Shown here: positions 8,884 to 17,137 of the stretch, piece by piece
How positions within the stretch are numbered: position 1 is the stretch's first letter
How the letters are laid out: every line of letters begins with the position of its first letter
Notes under the pieces: model-generated
The model's input: only the letters and a program-made list of their open reading frames with translations
What the model was told of the DNA's origin: nothing
Database searches by the model: none
Program-made: the position numbers and the translations under genes
NCBI GenBank assembly: GCA_965230065.1
Contig: OZ245942.1
Coordinates: 186,001 to 250,000, forward strand
Direction: 5' to 3'
DNA length: 64,000 nucleotides
Origin: G965230065 sp965230065
Lineage (GTDB): Bacteria; Bacteroidota; Bacteroidia; Cytophagales; Cyclobacteriaceae

Positions 8884-9902
8884 TGCGTTCACGTTATATT
8901 TTCACTTCTTTAACCCGGATTTCTCCACTCGCCTCCTCAAGCTTTGAGGTAGTTTCTTTACCGCATTCAAAATGGCAAACTGGAGATTATGTAGTGTGCG
9001 TGGTAAACAAGCCCTACAATAGTGCATTAAAAATAGAATTACCAAACGGGCGCATGGCCGAAGTAGCCGAGGGGGATATGCTGGTAGGGGTGTTGGGAGA
9101 GCGATTTGCCACCATGGAAGCTACCGGCACCTGGCGTATGACCGGAAAAGATGGTCAGATGCAGGTGCTCACAGGAGCCGGACTCTTCGGAAAAATGACA
9201 TCCCGATCGATGTTTCTTCCGCCTTTAATTCCTATTCGATATATTGGACATGTACATTATGCTCAACAAAAAGCTACCATGCAGGATTTTGTTCCTGAAG
9301 TTCCCGTGAAGCAATTCAATACTCCCACGGTTCTGATGGTAGGCACCTCCATGTCGGCAGGAAAAACCACAGCCGCAAGAATTGTTACACGTCAGTTGAA
9401 GAAGGCCGGACTTTCTGTACTGGGTGCCAAGCTTACGGGGGCGGGGCGGTACCGGGATATTCTAAGCGTTTCGGATGCAGGCGCAGACTGTATTTTTGAT
9501 TTTGTAGATGTGGGATTACCTTCCACAGTATGTCCTAAAGATGATTATATAACAACGCTGCACACACTATTGAGCAAAATGGCCGGTCAGCAAGTAGATG
9601 TAGCGGTGATAGAAATAGGGGCTTCGCCCCTGGAGCCTTACAATGGAGATATTGCTATTCAAGAAATTCGCCATTGTATCCAATGTACGATTCTTTGTGC
9701 ATCAGATCCTTATGCGGTATATGGAGTAATGAAAGCATTTGAGATAATCCCTGATATTGTCAGCGGAGTAGCTACCAACACCCAAGCAGGTGTGGCTTTG
9801 ATCGAGAAATTATGTGGTGTGCCTGCCCTCAATCTCATCGATTATGACACCTCAGAAGCCCTCAAACACATTCTGGCAACTCAATTAAACCGATCCTTAT
9901 AA
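8880..9902 (+). CDS. P-loop NTPase, DUF1611-like, with unassigned N-terminal domain
   Basis: Protein of 340 residues. The C-terminal two thirds have a Walker A loop GTSMSAGKTT (about residues 155-164), then GAKLTGAGRYRD, SVSDAGADCIFDFVD and a Walker-B-like strand VDVAVIEIGASPLEP. This order resembles the DUF1611 C-terminal P-loop domain (DgcN-like proteins of D-amino-acid metabolism). The first about 140 residues are not the Rossmann domain usual for DUF1611 proteins; they contain beta-rich sequence around GDMLVGVLGERFATMEATG. The 4-bp overlap with the M20 peptidase gene and the shared operon with a flavin reductase suggest a joint role with amino-acid derivatives. That role is inference. Confidence 0.7.
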   Translation: MMRSRYIFTSLTRISPLASSSFEVVSLPHSKWQTGDYVVCVVNKPYNSALKIELPNGRMAEVAEGDMLVGVLGERFATMEATGTWRMTGKDGQMQVLTGAGLFGKMTSRSMFLPPLIPIRYIGHVHYAQQKATMQDFVPEVPVKQFNTPTVLMVGTSMSAGKTTAARIVTRQLKKAGLSVLGAKLTGAGRYRDILSVSDAGADCIFDFVDVGLPSTVCPKDDYITTLHTLLSKMAGQQVDVAVIEIGASPLEPYNGDIAIQEIRHCIQCTILCASDPYAVYGVMKAFEIIPDIVSGVATNTQAGVALIEKLCGVPALNLIDYDTSEALKHILATQLNRSL

Positions 9903-9930
9903 TGGTGTTATGTGATAGTCACGAGAATTA

Positions 9931-10353
9931 CTACCACAGGTACTCTTTTACTGTAGGGGAAGCACTGAATATAAGAATTAAGAAACCGAGTAAACCGTAA
10001 ATAAGTTGTAAGGGAGGTTGTGATTGATACCCAATCATAAGAATTTCTACTCCGATCCAAATAAGTAGCGCAGCACCAACGATTAGAGCCCCAAACCACG
10101 ACTATCGGTGTTTTATCCATAAACTATATGAAACCATGAGTGGAAAGATTCCCAGTATGGCTAAAAGAATAAGTCCTGGAATCAAATAATCACTAAAAGG
10201 AGAACCATCGAGCCAACTAACAGGTAATTGTAATGACTCACCCGTGGGATCTAATACGAGACCCATGCCACCAAAGATACCACTCAGACCTTGAAAAGCG
10301 AGTAAGATGAATAAAATGTAAATACCAAATGGACGTGATGCTGTTTGGATCAT
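9931..10353 (-). pseudogene. Small integral membrane protein interrupted by an in-frame TAG
   Basis: ATG at 10353 opens MIQTASRPFGIYILF, an 83-codon membrane protein ending SYSLWIKHR. A TAG at 10102-10104 stops it. In the same frame directly beyond the stop, 56 further codons read SWFGALIVGAALLIWIGVEI and continue with two more hydrophobic helices, ending at a TAG at 9931-9933. The parts together would give about 140 residues with four membrane segments, so the amber codon looks like a late mutation. The gene starts 10 bp after the SDR gene on the same strand and is probably its operon partner. I do not recognise a function. A truncated but still made protein is possible. Confidence 0.65.
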
Positions 10354-10363
10354 GTTATATGCC

Positions 10364-11128
10364 TTAAACGGTAAGCCCTCCGTCAATAGGATGCAAACAA
10401 CCCGTAATATATTGGCTTTCATCGCTGGCCAGGAACAATGCCAGTTGCGCTACATCTTCATTCTTGCAATACCGCCCCAGGGGAGTCATGGCTTCAAATC
10501 CCTTTTTGGCCTCATCGGGATGAGCTGCATTAAAACCTTTTTCTAATGAGCGCATCATCCTGTTATCTACAGGCCCTGGGTTGATGGTATTGACCCGGAT
10601 ATGATGAGGTGCTCCTTCCAGGGCAGCTACCCGCATCATTCCGATCACAGCATGCTTACTGGTAACGTAAGCGACCATGTTGTTGAACCCTTTCATCCCT
10701 GCCACCGAAGAGGTGACCATGATACTGCCTCCTCCTTTTTTTTCCATGATGGGCATCACATATTTTAGGCCCAGCCAGCCCCCCTTCAGATTCACGGCAA
10801 TGAGTTTATCAAATGCTTTTTCAGAGTATTCCGTAAGAGGGGTCACCTGCCCTTCAATCCCTGCATTATTAAAAAAAACATCTATCCCATCATACCGCTC
10901 AACAGCCGTCCTGACATATTTCTCCACTTCCGGGGCTTTGCTCACATCAGCGGCTACATAGCTAACATTCGGATGGTCTATTTGCTCAACCACCCTTTTG
11001 AGGACATCTTCATCAAGATCTACCAGTAGCACCCTGGCCCCTTCCTGGGCAAATAAGCGGCCCGTAGCACTTCCAATGCCTCCGGCTCCCCCAGTGATCA
11101 CTGCTGATTTTCCTTTTAGCCTTTCCAT
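10364..11128 (-). CDS. SDR family oxidoreductase
   Basis: Classical short-chain dehydrogenase/reductase of 254 residues. It shows the Rossmann motif TGGAGGIG (about residues 12-19), NNAG (about 91-94), the catalytic Ser in SSVAG and YVTSK with the catalytic Tyr and Lys. An acidic residue in LLVDLDED after the second strand suggests NAD(H) preference. It is transcribed away from the zinc alcohol dehydrogenase, from a roughly 130-bp divergent region that carries an Fnr-like palindrome. A -7-like TAACTTTA lies closer to this gene. The broken membrane gene follows on the same strand. The substrate is not predictable. Confidence 0.9.
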   Translation of the reverse strand: MERLKGKSAVITGGAGGIGSATGRLFAQEGARVLLVDLDEDVLKRVVEQIDHPNVSYVAADVSKAPEVEKYVRTAVERYDGIDVFFNNAGIEGQVTPLTEYSEKAFDKLIAVNLKGGWLGLKYVMPIMEKKGGGSIMVTSSVAGMKGFNNMVAYVTSKHAVIGMMRVAALEGAPHHIRVNTINPGPVDNRMMRSLEKGFNAAHPDEAKKGFEAMTPLGRYCKNEDVAQLALFLASDESQYITGCLHPIDGGLTV

Positions 11129-11209
11129 AGTATTTAATTTAGTGTTAAATTGATTTGATAAAGTTATGTATGAGGGATAAGATGTTCAATGAGTAGGATT
11201 ATTGGGCTC

Positions 11210-11254
11210 AATGACATATGTCAGTGATATCCGGGAAAGAGAAATCTATCTTAG
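11210..11254 (+). promoter_or_regulatory. Fnr-like operator and -7 box before alcohol dehydrogenase
   Basis: A perfect palindrome TGACATATGTCA at 11212-11223 is followed, 21 bp after its 16-bp box, by TATCTTAG (11247-11254), one mismatch from TAnnTTTG. Transcription would begin near 11260, so the message would have almost no leader and the second ATG (11265) could be the real start. The palindrome lies between divergent genes and may serve both. Confidence 0.55.
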
Positions 11255-11258
11255 AGTT

Positions 11259-12287
11259 ATGAAAGCTATGATCCTTAAGAAGACAGGTAAGTTCAGTGAG
11301 CAGTATAATCCGCTCACGCTGGTCGATATGCCCACACCGGTTCCTGCCGATGAGGAAGTCCTGATTAAAGTAAGTGTATGCGGTGTCTGCCATACCGAAC
11401 TGGACGAAATCGAGGGGCGTACTCCTCCTCCGGTTCTTCCTGTTGTGCTGGGTCATCAGGTGGTAGGCAGGGTGGAAAAAACAGGGAAACGGGCAACGCA
11501 ACATAAAGTGGGCGAGCGGGTGGGGGTAGCCTGGATTTTTTCTGCCTGTGGGCATTGCTCCTATTGCTTATCAGGACAGGAAAATCTATGCCCCGCATTC
11601 CGTGCCACCGGGCGGGACGCTCAAGGTGGGTATGCCAAATACATGACCGTACCGGCAAAGTATGCCTATCCCATTCCCGAAGTTTTCACCGATGAGGAGG
11701 CCGCCCCCCTCCTCTGTGCCGGAGCCATTGGCTATCGTTCGCTGAAGTTGGCCCATTTAGAGGATGGACAAAATCTGGGGTTAACGGGGTTTGGGGCTTC
11801 GGGTCATCTAGTCATAAAGATGGTGCAGTATCAATATCCTCACTCCAAAATCTTCGTATTCGCCCGCAGCGAAAAAGAACAGGCTTTTGCCCGGGAACTG
11901 GGAGCCGTATGGGCGGGTGATACTGAAGCTATACCTCCTGAGCCGCTCGATAGCATCATTGATACCACTCCTGCATGGAAGCCCATTGTAGAAGCCCTGC
12001 GGAATTTGAAAGGGGGTGGCCGATTAGTCATCAATGCCATCCGTAAAGAAGAGGCAGACAAACCTTATCTGGGAAATTTGAGCTATCCCGAACATCTGTG
12101 GATGGAAAAAGAGATCAAAAGCGTGGCCAATATCACCCGGCAGGACGTGCAGGAATTTTTACAACTCGCGGCCAATATTCCCATCAAGCCGGAAATACAA
12201 AGCTTTGCTTTAGAAGATGCCAATAAAGCACTTCGGGAAATGAAGGCACAGAAAATCAGGGGTGCGAAAGTGCTACGTATCTCATAG
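11259..12287 (+). CDS. Zinc-dependent alcohol dehydrogenase (MDR family)
   Basis: Medium-chain dehydrogenase of about 342 residues. It has the catalytic zinc site GVCHTE and a GH pair in VLGHQVVG. The four structural-zinc cysteines lie in CGHCSYCLSGQENLC. The coenzyme domain has a glycine-rich turn GFGASGH. It resembles the AdhP-like class that oxidises primary alcohols or reduces aldehydes with NAD(P). A longer frame from 11202 exists, but ATG 11259 or 11265 begins the conserved MILKKTG strand and fits the promoter. A strong hairpin follows the stop codon. Placement among Usp, Hsp20 and PEP synthase genes suggests fermentative redox balance at low oxygen; this is inference. Confidence 0.88.
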   Translation: MKAMILKKTGKFSEQYNPLTLVDMPTPVPADEEVLIKVSVCGVCHTELDEIEGRTPPPVLPVVLGHQVVGRVEKTGKRATQHKVGERVGVAWIFSACGHCSYCLSGQENLCPAFRATGRDAQGGYAKYMTVPAKYAYPIPEVFTDEEAAPLLCAGAIGYRSLKLAHLEDGQNLGLTGFGASGHLVIKMVQYQYPHSKIFVFARSEKEQAFARELGAVWAGDTEAIPPEPLDSIIDTTPAWKPIVEALRNLKGGGRLVINAIRKEEADKPYLGNLSYPEHLWMEKEIKSVANITRQDVQEFLQLAANIPIKPEIQSFALEDANKALREMKAQKIRGAKVLRIS

Positions 12288-12290
12288 AGG

Positions 12291-12323
12291 GGAGGACAGG
12301 CATTAACACAAAGCCTGTCCTCC
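12291..12323. terminator. Bidirectional hairpin terminator between converging genes
   Basis: Perfect 11-bp inverted repeat GGAGGACAGGC (12291-12301) and GCCTGTCCTCC (12313-12323) with an 11-base loop, placed exactly between the convergent alcohol dehydrogenase and Hsp20 genes. No long T-run follows, so termination strength is uncertain. Confidence 0.7.
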
Positions 12324-12331
12324 ATTGCGTA

Positions 12332-12769
12332 CTATTCAATCGGTATGATCCTGTATGGATTCGCACCTTGATAAAGCAATCGAATGTGTAATATACCATC
12401 TTCAAATGATGCGTGTATGGTATCCAAATCAACGTTATCCGGTAAGCAGTACAGCCGTTTGGCATATTGCCTGTTAAACTCATTCCGAAGCACCGTGGCT
12501 TCTTTGGCAGGTTGCCCTTTTTTCTCTGCGCTCACGGTCAATACATTTCCGTCCATCGCCAACTCAATCTCCTCCTTTTTAAAGCCAGGCAAAGCCACTT
12601 TTAATTCATACGACTTATCATGCTCAATTACGTTTGTCATCGGAGTTTGCTTTTTGGTCATCCACAGCATATCGTAAGGATCGAGTCCGAGGAAGCGTTC
12701 GCCGTCAAAAATATGGTTGGGGTGGCTTCCAATCCTGTGAAGCCCCCCGTGTAAAATATGTTGTCTCAT
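12332..12769 (-). CDS. Small heat shock protein, Hsp20/alpha-crystallin family
   Basis: ATP-independent holdase chaperone of 145 residues. The alpha-crystallin domain spans about residues 45-135 with VALPGFKKEEIELAMDGN, the typical edge-strand pattern; a C-terminal YRIIPIE supplies the I-x-I/V-like tail used for oligomer assembly. The N-terminal arm is unusual, with many His residues near MRQHILHGGLHRIGSH. The gene is monocistronic, with a TGATTTTAGTCA palindrome 67 bp before the start. Hsp20 is a common member of hypoxia and dormancy regulons beside Usp proteins. Confidence 0.9.
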   Translation of the reverse strand: MRQHILHGGLHRIGSHPNHIFDGERFLGLDPYDMLWMTKKQTPMTNVIEHDKSYELKVALPGFKKEEIELAMDGNVLTVSAEKKGQPAKEATVLRNEFNRQYAKRLYCLPDNVDLDTIHASFEDGILHIRLLYQGANPYRIIPIE

Positions 12770-12835
12770 GGCTTTTTTGTTTTAAATATCCTGAAAAATC
12801 CCAATCTGTGCTATGAGCCTGATCTGTTATTCCAA

Positions 12836-12847
12836 TGATTTTAGTCA
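12836..12847 (-). promoter_or_regulatory. Fnr-like palindrome upstream of Hsp20
   Basis: TGATTTTAGTCA matches TGAY-N4-RTCA and is flanked by AA and AT as at 14122. No good -7 box is found 21 bp downstream on the minus strand, so the regulatory role rests only on the motif and its place in a 97-bp gap. Confidence 0.35.
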
Positions 12848-12866
12848 ATGATTGCTGTTGGGCAAA

Positions 12867-14057
12867 CTAAGCCGGAACCGCTTCCTTTTTGTGAAATAGA
12901 GGGACGATCAATGCCCCAAAGGTAGCCCCTACCAGGATGACCGACACAAATATTCCGACTACGGGGGTGAAGGTAAGACTACGAAGAATGACAAAAATTC
13001 CCAGAGAGATAAACATCATCACTGCTTTGCTCCAGGGGTGCTGACGTCGAGCATTGATGGCATAGGTAATGGCTACCGCAGCAAGGGTATGACCAAAAAG
13101 CAGGCTAAAAAGAAACAGCACCAGCACAAAGAGGCCGATAGGAATGCCAATGAAGGTCATGAACAGTAGTATCACCGCCAGAGGAATGCCTACCAGATAC
13201 AACATTCCGTAGCCAAAGCTTCTTACAAAATCCTGATTCAAAACCTGACCGGCGTTTCCCATGATTTTAGGAAACAGGAGGTGCAGCAAAAAGATGATCA
13301 AAAATACAGAAAGGATGTAGCCTACGATCAATAAGAACCAGGGAACCTGGCCAAACCAGGAAAATTCGTCTTCCGATTGCAGGGTTTCGTCGTATTGAGC
13401 AGTAGCATTGTTGCGCAATGCAGCGGTAAAATGCTGTCCCTCATCTTCATTGGGAAGCCAATATTTCACATTACCGTAAAATTGAGCATTCGGCTCTATC
13501 CTGATATTATCTGCTACCAAGACCGACGTACCCCGTACCGGCCCGTTGACCTCAAGTGCTCCCCCTCTCATTTCAAGATTTCCCTCACAGGCTCCATCCA
13601 GTACAACTTCACCTCCCCTGGCAATCAGATTCCCGGCTATGGTTCCGGCTATGTTTACACTTCCTCCCATTACTACCAGGTCTTGACCTATCCTACTTGT
13701 TTTATCAATCGTAATATCCCCGCCCATCACAATCAGATCACCTCGGATGGGTTGGGATATTCTGATTTGTCCTCCCATAGCCATGATATCATCACCCACC
13801 CATCCGTCAACCGTCACTTCCCCTCCGGCAATGGTGAGATCTTCCTGAATGCTATCCCGGATCATAATCGAGCCTGCAGCAGCTACCACGTCGCCGCTAA
13901 TGGGGGCATTGATTTCCACCGTTTCTCCGGCTGCGTATAAATCGTGTCCTACGGGGGTGGTCACGTTTATTTTTTCGCCTGCTTTAAACTTATCACCTAC
14001 CGGAAACTGGACGAAAGCAAATGTGATAGGAAGCAATAAGAGCGCTAAGAGTTTCAT
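12867..14057 (-). CDS. Bactofilin-like polymer-forming domain with C-terminal membrane region
   Basis: Protein of 396 residues with a signal peptide (MKLLALLLLPITFAF). A right-handed beta-helix-like section (about residues 25-205) follows, made of short repeats such as APISGDVVAAAGSI, GWVGDDIMAMGG and QPIRGDLIVMGG, as in polymer-forming cytoskeletal (bactofilin) proteins. From about residue 235 there are four or five hydrophobic helices, ending with a short basic tail. Unlike cytosolic bactofilins, the repeat domain would lie outside the membrane. The function is unknown; it is probably an envelope protein in this stress region. It is transcribed divergently from PEP synthase. Confidence 0.75.
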   Translation of the reverse strand: MKLLALLLLPITFAFVQFPVGDKFKAGEKINVTTPVGHDLYAAGETVEINAPISGDVVAAAGSIMIRDSIQEDLTIAGGEVTVDGWVGDDIMAMGGQIRISQPIRGDLIVMGGDITIDKTSRIGQDLVVMGGSVNIAGTIAGNLIARGGEVVLDGACEGNLEMRGGALEVNGPVRGTSVLVADNIRIEPNAQFYGNVKYWLPNEDEGQHFTAALRNNATAQYDETLQSEDEFSWFGQVPWFLLIVGYILSVFLIIFLLHLLFPKIMGNAGQVLNQDFVRSFGYGMLYLVGIPLAVILLFMTFIGIPIGLFVLVLFLFSLLFGHTLAAVAITYAINARRQHPWSKAVMMFISLGIFVILRSLTFTPVVGIFVSVILVGATFGALIVPLFHKKEAVPA

Positions 14058-14121
14058 AATGCAAAAGGTTGATTAGATAGTTAGGATGCGTTAATATCTT
14101 TTCTTTGTCCACGGAATACAA

Positions 14122-14133
14122 TGATTTATGTCA
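14122..14133. promoter_or_regulatory. Fnr-like palindrome in bactofilin/ppsA divergent region
   Basis: TGATTTATGTCA matches TGAY-N4-RTCA, with AA before and AT after. A second match, TGATAAAAATCA, lies at 14192-14203. Neither has a clear -7 box at 21 bp, so these may be auxiliary or decayed sites. Confidence 0.35.
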
Positions 14134-14211
14134 ATCCGGATATTTTTCTTCAAACAGCATTCGATCTTGTATATACCCTTTAAATAACTCATGATAAAAA
14201 TCACCCTATCC

Positions 14212-14256
14212 CATGACATTGACCATTGAGGAGAAAAATAGAAAAGTCTAGCTTTC
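14212..14256 (+). promoter_or_regulatory. Degenerate Fnr-like box and -7 element before ppsA
   Basis: TGACATTGACCA (14214-14225) differs by one base from TGAY-N4-RTCA. Exactly 21 bp after its 16-bp box comes TAGCTTTC (14249-14256), one mismatch from TAnnTTTG. The ppsA start is at 14262, so the leader would be very short, as for the alcohol dehydrogenase gene. Confidence 0.45.
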
Positions 14257-14261
14257 GTATT

Positions 14262-16676
14262 ATGAAAAAGCATACCGATTACATCCTAAATTTCAGCACC
14301 ATCGGCCTTCGTGATATTTCCGAAGTAGGTGGGAAAAATGCTTCTCTGGGTGAGATGTTCCAGCACCTGGTGCCGCAAGGGATCAACGTGCCTGATGGTT
14401 TTGCCATTACAGCCACCGCCTATTGGGCTTTTCTAAATCATGCGCAGTTACGAGTGCCGCTGGTTCAATTACTCAACCAACTGGACCACAAGGACTTCTC
14501 TAATTTAAATGAGATTGGACAGCAAGCCCGAAAGCTCATAGCATCGGCCTCCTTACCGGAAGATTTGCAGGAATCTATCCGGCAGGCATTTCGCCTTTTG
14601 CAGCAAAAATATACAGAACCTATTCAGGTAGCCGTCCGGAGCAGTGCCACCGCCGAAGACCTCCCCACCGCCAGTTTTGCCGGACAACTGGAAAGTTTCC
14701 TCAACATCAGCAATGAAGAAGAACTGCTGGAAGCCTGCCAGCAATGTTATGCCTCTCTGTTTACCAACCGGGGCATCAAATACCGGGAAGATAACGGCTT
14801 TGCCCACGAGAAAGTAGCACTTTCTATCGGAGTCCAAAAAATGGTACGTTCAGACCTGGCCTCGGCTGGTGTGGGTTTTACACTGGAACCGGAAACCGGC
14901 TTCGACAACGTGATCCTGATTAGCGGAAGCTGGGGACTGGGGGAAAATGTGGTGAAAGGGGCAGTAAACCCAGATGAGTACTATCTGTTCAAGCCTTCGA
15001 TCAAGACCGGGAAAGTGGCCCTGATCAATCGAAAATTGGGCGACAAGGCACAAACCATGGTATATGCTCCGAAAGATGCAACTTCTACAGGGGGTGAATA
15101 CACCCTCAATCTGGATACTCCGCCTGAAAAAAGAGACAGCTTCGTCTTAAGCCGGGAAGAAGTAGAAATCCTGGGCCAATGGGCACTGTATATTGAAGAA
15201 TACTACGAAAGACCCATGGATATAGAATGGGCGAAAGATGGCATCACCGGTGAGTTGTACATTGTACAGGCACGGCCCGAAACGGTGCATGCCATCAAGA
15301 AGAAAGCCACTTACGTGTTGACCTACAAGCTCAAAGAAAAAGGAGAAGTGCTTGCACGGGGTAAAAATGTGGGCTCTAAAATCGCAGCAGGCAGGACCAG
15401 GATTCTTCAGTCCCCCGAGGAAATTGATAAGCTTCAGAAGGGTGAAGTGCTGGTTACCGAAATGACCAATCCGGACTGGGATCCTGTACTGAAAAAAGCT
15501 TCGGCCATTGTAACAGACCGGGGCGGCAGGACCAGCCATGCGGCCATCGTAGCCCGGGAAACAGGGGCCGTAGCCGTGGTGGGTACGCACAATGCTACTC
15601 AGGTAATCCAAGACGGACAAGAGATCACCGTGTCCTGCATATCAGGAGACGAAGGCATTATTTACGATGGTATCTTGTCCTGGGAAGAAAAGGCCATTGA
15701 TGTAGCACACATTGCTATGCCTCAAACCGAACCTATGTTTATTCTGGCCGACCCTGACCAGGCTTTTCAACTGGCTGCCTTGCCCAACCGTGGCGTAGGA
15801 TTGATGCGACTAGAGTTTGTTATCAACAATACCATACAGGCGCACCCGATGGCGTTGGTCAGGTACCCTGATCTGAAGGATGCCGAAGCAAAACAGAAAA
15901 TAGAATTACTCACCCACCGCTATCATCAAAAGACAGACTACTTTGTAGACTTACTCTCCCATGCGGTAGCCACCATCGCGGCTGCCTTTTATCCGAAAGA
16001 CGTAATCGTCAGGATGAGTGACTTTAAGACCAACGAGTACGCCAACCTGATTGGGGGAAAAGAGTTTGAACCCTTCGAGGAAAATCCCATGCTAGGATGG
16101 AGAGGTGCCTCCCGCTACTACCACGAAGGTTACAAAGAAGCCTTCCGCTTGGAATGCGAGGCCATGAGAATAGTAAGAGAAGAGATGGGGCTGGAAAATG
16201 TAAAACTGATGATCCCTTTCTGCCGAACCCCGGAAGAAGGACGGAAAGTAGTGAAACTGATGGCAGACTATGGTTTAAAGCAAGGAGAAAAAGGGCTCGA
16301 GATATATGTGATGGTAGAAATCCCAAGCAATGTAGTATTGGCCGAAGATTTTGCTGAGATTTTTGACGGTTTCAGCATCGGTTCCAATGACCTGACCCAG
16401 TTGACCCTGGGCATTGGCAGGGATTCGGAAATCCTGGCCAACCTATTCGATGTGAATAATGAGGCTGTGAAAAAAATGATTGCTGACGTGATTGCCATAG
16501 CACGAAAAACCCATACAAAAATCGGGCTTTGCGGGCAGGCTCCCAGCGATTATCCCGAGTTCGCTCAGTTTTTAGTAAAAGCGGGGATTAACAGCATTTC
16601 TTTCAGTCCGGACGCGTTGATCAAAGGTATTGAGAACATCAACAAGGCCGAACAGCTTCAAACAGTTACCAAGTGA
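14262..16676 (+). CDS. ppsA: Phosphoenolpyruvate synthase
   Basis: Makes phosphoenolpyruvate from pyruvate, ATP and water, the entry step of gluconeogenesis, in the cytosol. About 804 residues, the normal length. The N-terminal ATP-grasp domain shows GGKNASLGEM and AVRSSATAEDLPTASFAGQ. The swivelling domain has the phosphohistidine in GGRTSHAAIVARE (about residue 425). The C-terminal TIM-barrel domain has GLMRLEFVI, FDGFSIGSNDLTQL and the catalytic Cys in LCGQAPSD. ATG 14262 is preferred over 14226 because it begins the conserved part and fits the promoter. It stands alone in its transcription unit. In hypoxia regulons this enzyme or pyruvate phosphate dikinase commonly accompanies Usp and Hsp20. 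Confidence 0.93.
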   Translation: MKKHTDYILNFSTIGLRDISEVGGKNASLGEMFQHLVPQGINVPDGFAITATAYWAFLNHAQLRVPLVQLLNQLDHKDFSNLNEIGQQARKLIASASLPEDLQESIRQAFRLLQQKYTEPIQVAVRSSATAEDLPTASFAGQLESFLNISNEEELLEACQQCYASLFTNRGIKYREDNGFAHEKVALSIGVQKMVRSDLASAGVGFTLEPETGFDNVILISGSWGLGENVVKGAVNPDEYYLFKPSIKTGKVALINRKLGDKAQTMVYAPKDATSTGGEYTLNLDTPPEKRDSFVLSREEVEILGQWALYIEEYYERPMDIEWAKDGITGELYIVQARPETVHAIKKKATYVLTYKLKEKGEVLARGKNVGSKIAAGRTRILQSPEEIDKLQKGEVLVTEMTNPDWDPVLKKASAIVTDRGGRTSHAAIVARETGAVAVVGTHNATQVIQDGQEITVSCISGDEGIIYDGILSWEEKAIDVAHIAMPQTEPMFILADPDQAFQLAALPNRGVGLMRLEFVINNTIQAHPMALVRYPDLKDAEAKQKIELLTHRYHQKTDYFVDLLSHAVATIAAAFYPKDVIVRMSDFKTNEYANLIGGKEFEPFEENPMLGWRGASRYYHEGYKEAFRLECEAMRIVREEMGLENVKLMIPFCRTPEEGRKVVKLMADYGLKQGEKGLEIYVMVEIPSNVVLAEDFAEIFDGFSIGSNDLTQLTLGIGRDSEILANLFDVNNEAVKKMIADVIAIARKTHTKIGLCGQAPSDYPEFAQFLVKAGINSISFSPDALIKGIENINKAEQLQTVTK

Positions 16677-16750
16677 AATGACAAATGACATGAAACAATG
16701 CTTGAGTATCTTTCTTGTCATGCAACTTTATCTTCTATTAACTTTTGCGT

Positions 16751-17137
16751 ATGATATTTTTTAACAGAAAAGACGTAGCGGCTCAATTGATGGAGCATTT
16801 ACAAGTCTATTGGCAACATACCGGCGTTGTACTGGCCTTGCCAAGGGGAGGAGTACCTTTAGGACAGTATATTGCCAATCATTTGCAGTGGCTTAGATGT
16901 AGTGATCGTCAGGAAAATCGGGCATCCCCTCCATCATGAATATGCCATTGGAGCGGTAAGCCTCACGGGGTATGTGGTCAACAAACATCTGAAGCTGTCT
17001 CAGGATTATTTAGCTAAGGAGATAGCCCACCTGAGAGGAACGATCCGGGAAAAATATCAGCTTTATACGGGCAGCGATGCACCCGTTGAAGTAAGTGGTA
17101 AATAGACGATGGCATGGCTACCGACAGTACGTTTTGA
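16751..17137 (+). pseudogene. Phosphoribosyltransferase, frameshifted and truncated
   Basis: ATG at 16751 starts MIFFNRKDVAAQLMEHL and continues to ALPRGGVPLGQYIANHL. A +1 frameshift near 16885 is needed to continue with LDVVIVRKIGHPLHHEYAIG and SLTGYVVN. At 17102 the second frame stops after EVSGK. The third frame then gives IDDGMATDST (17102-17131), the PRPP-binding loop of the family, so about 11 bases between SGK and IDDG appear deleted. The gene then ends and the sequence passes into a DUF6515 fragment. The usual length is about 210 residues. Stand-alone phosphoribosyltransferases of this kind occur beside PEP synthase and Usp genes. Confidence 0.8.

Noticed and set aside
13377..13940. 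187-codon plus-strand frame inside the bactofilin-like gene
   Set aside because: It is antisense to a clear repeat protein; its length is explained by the repetitive coding of the opposite strand.
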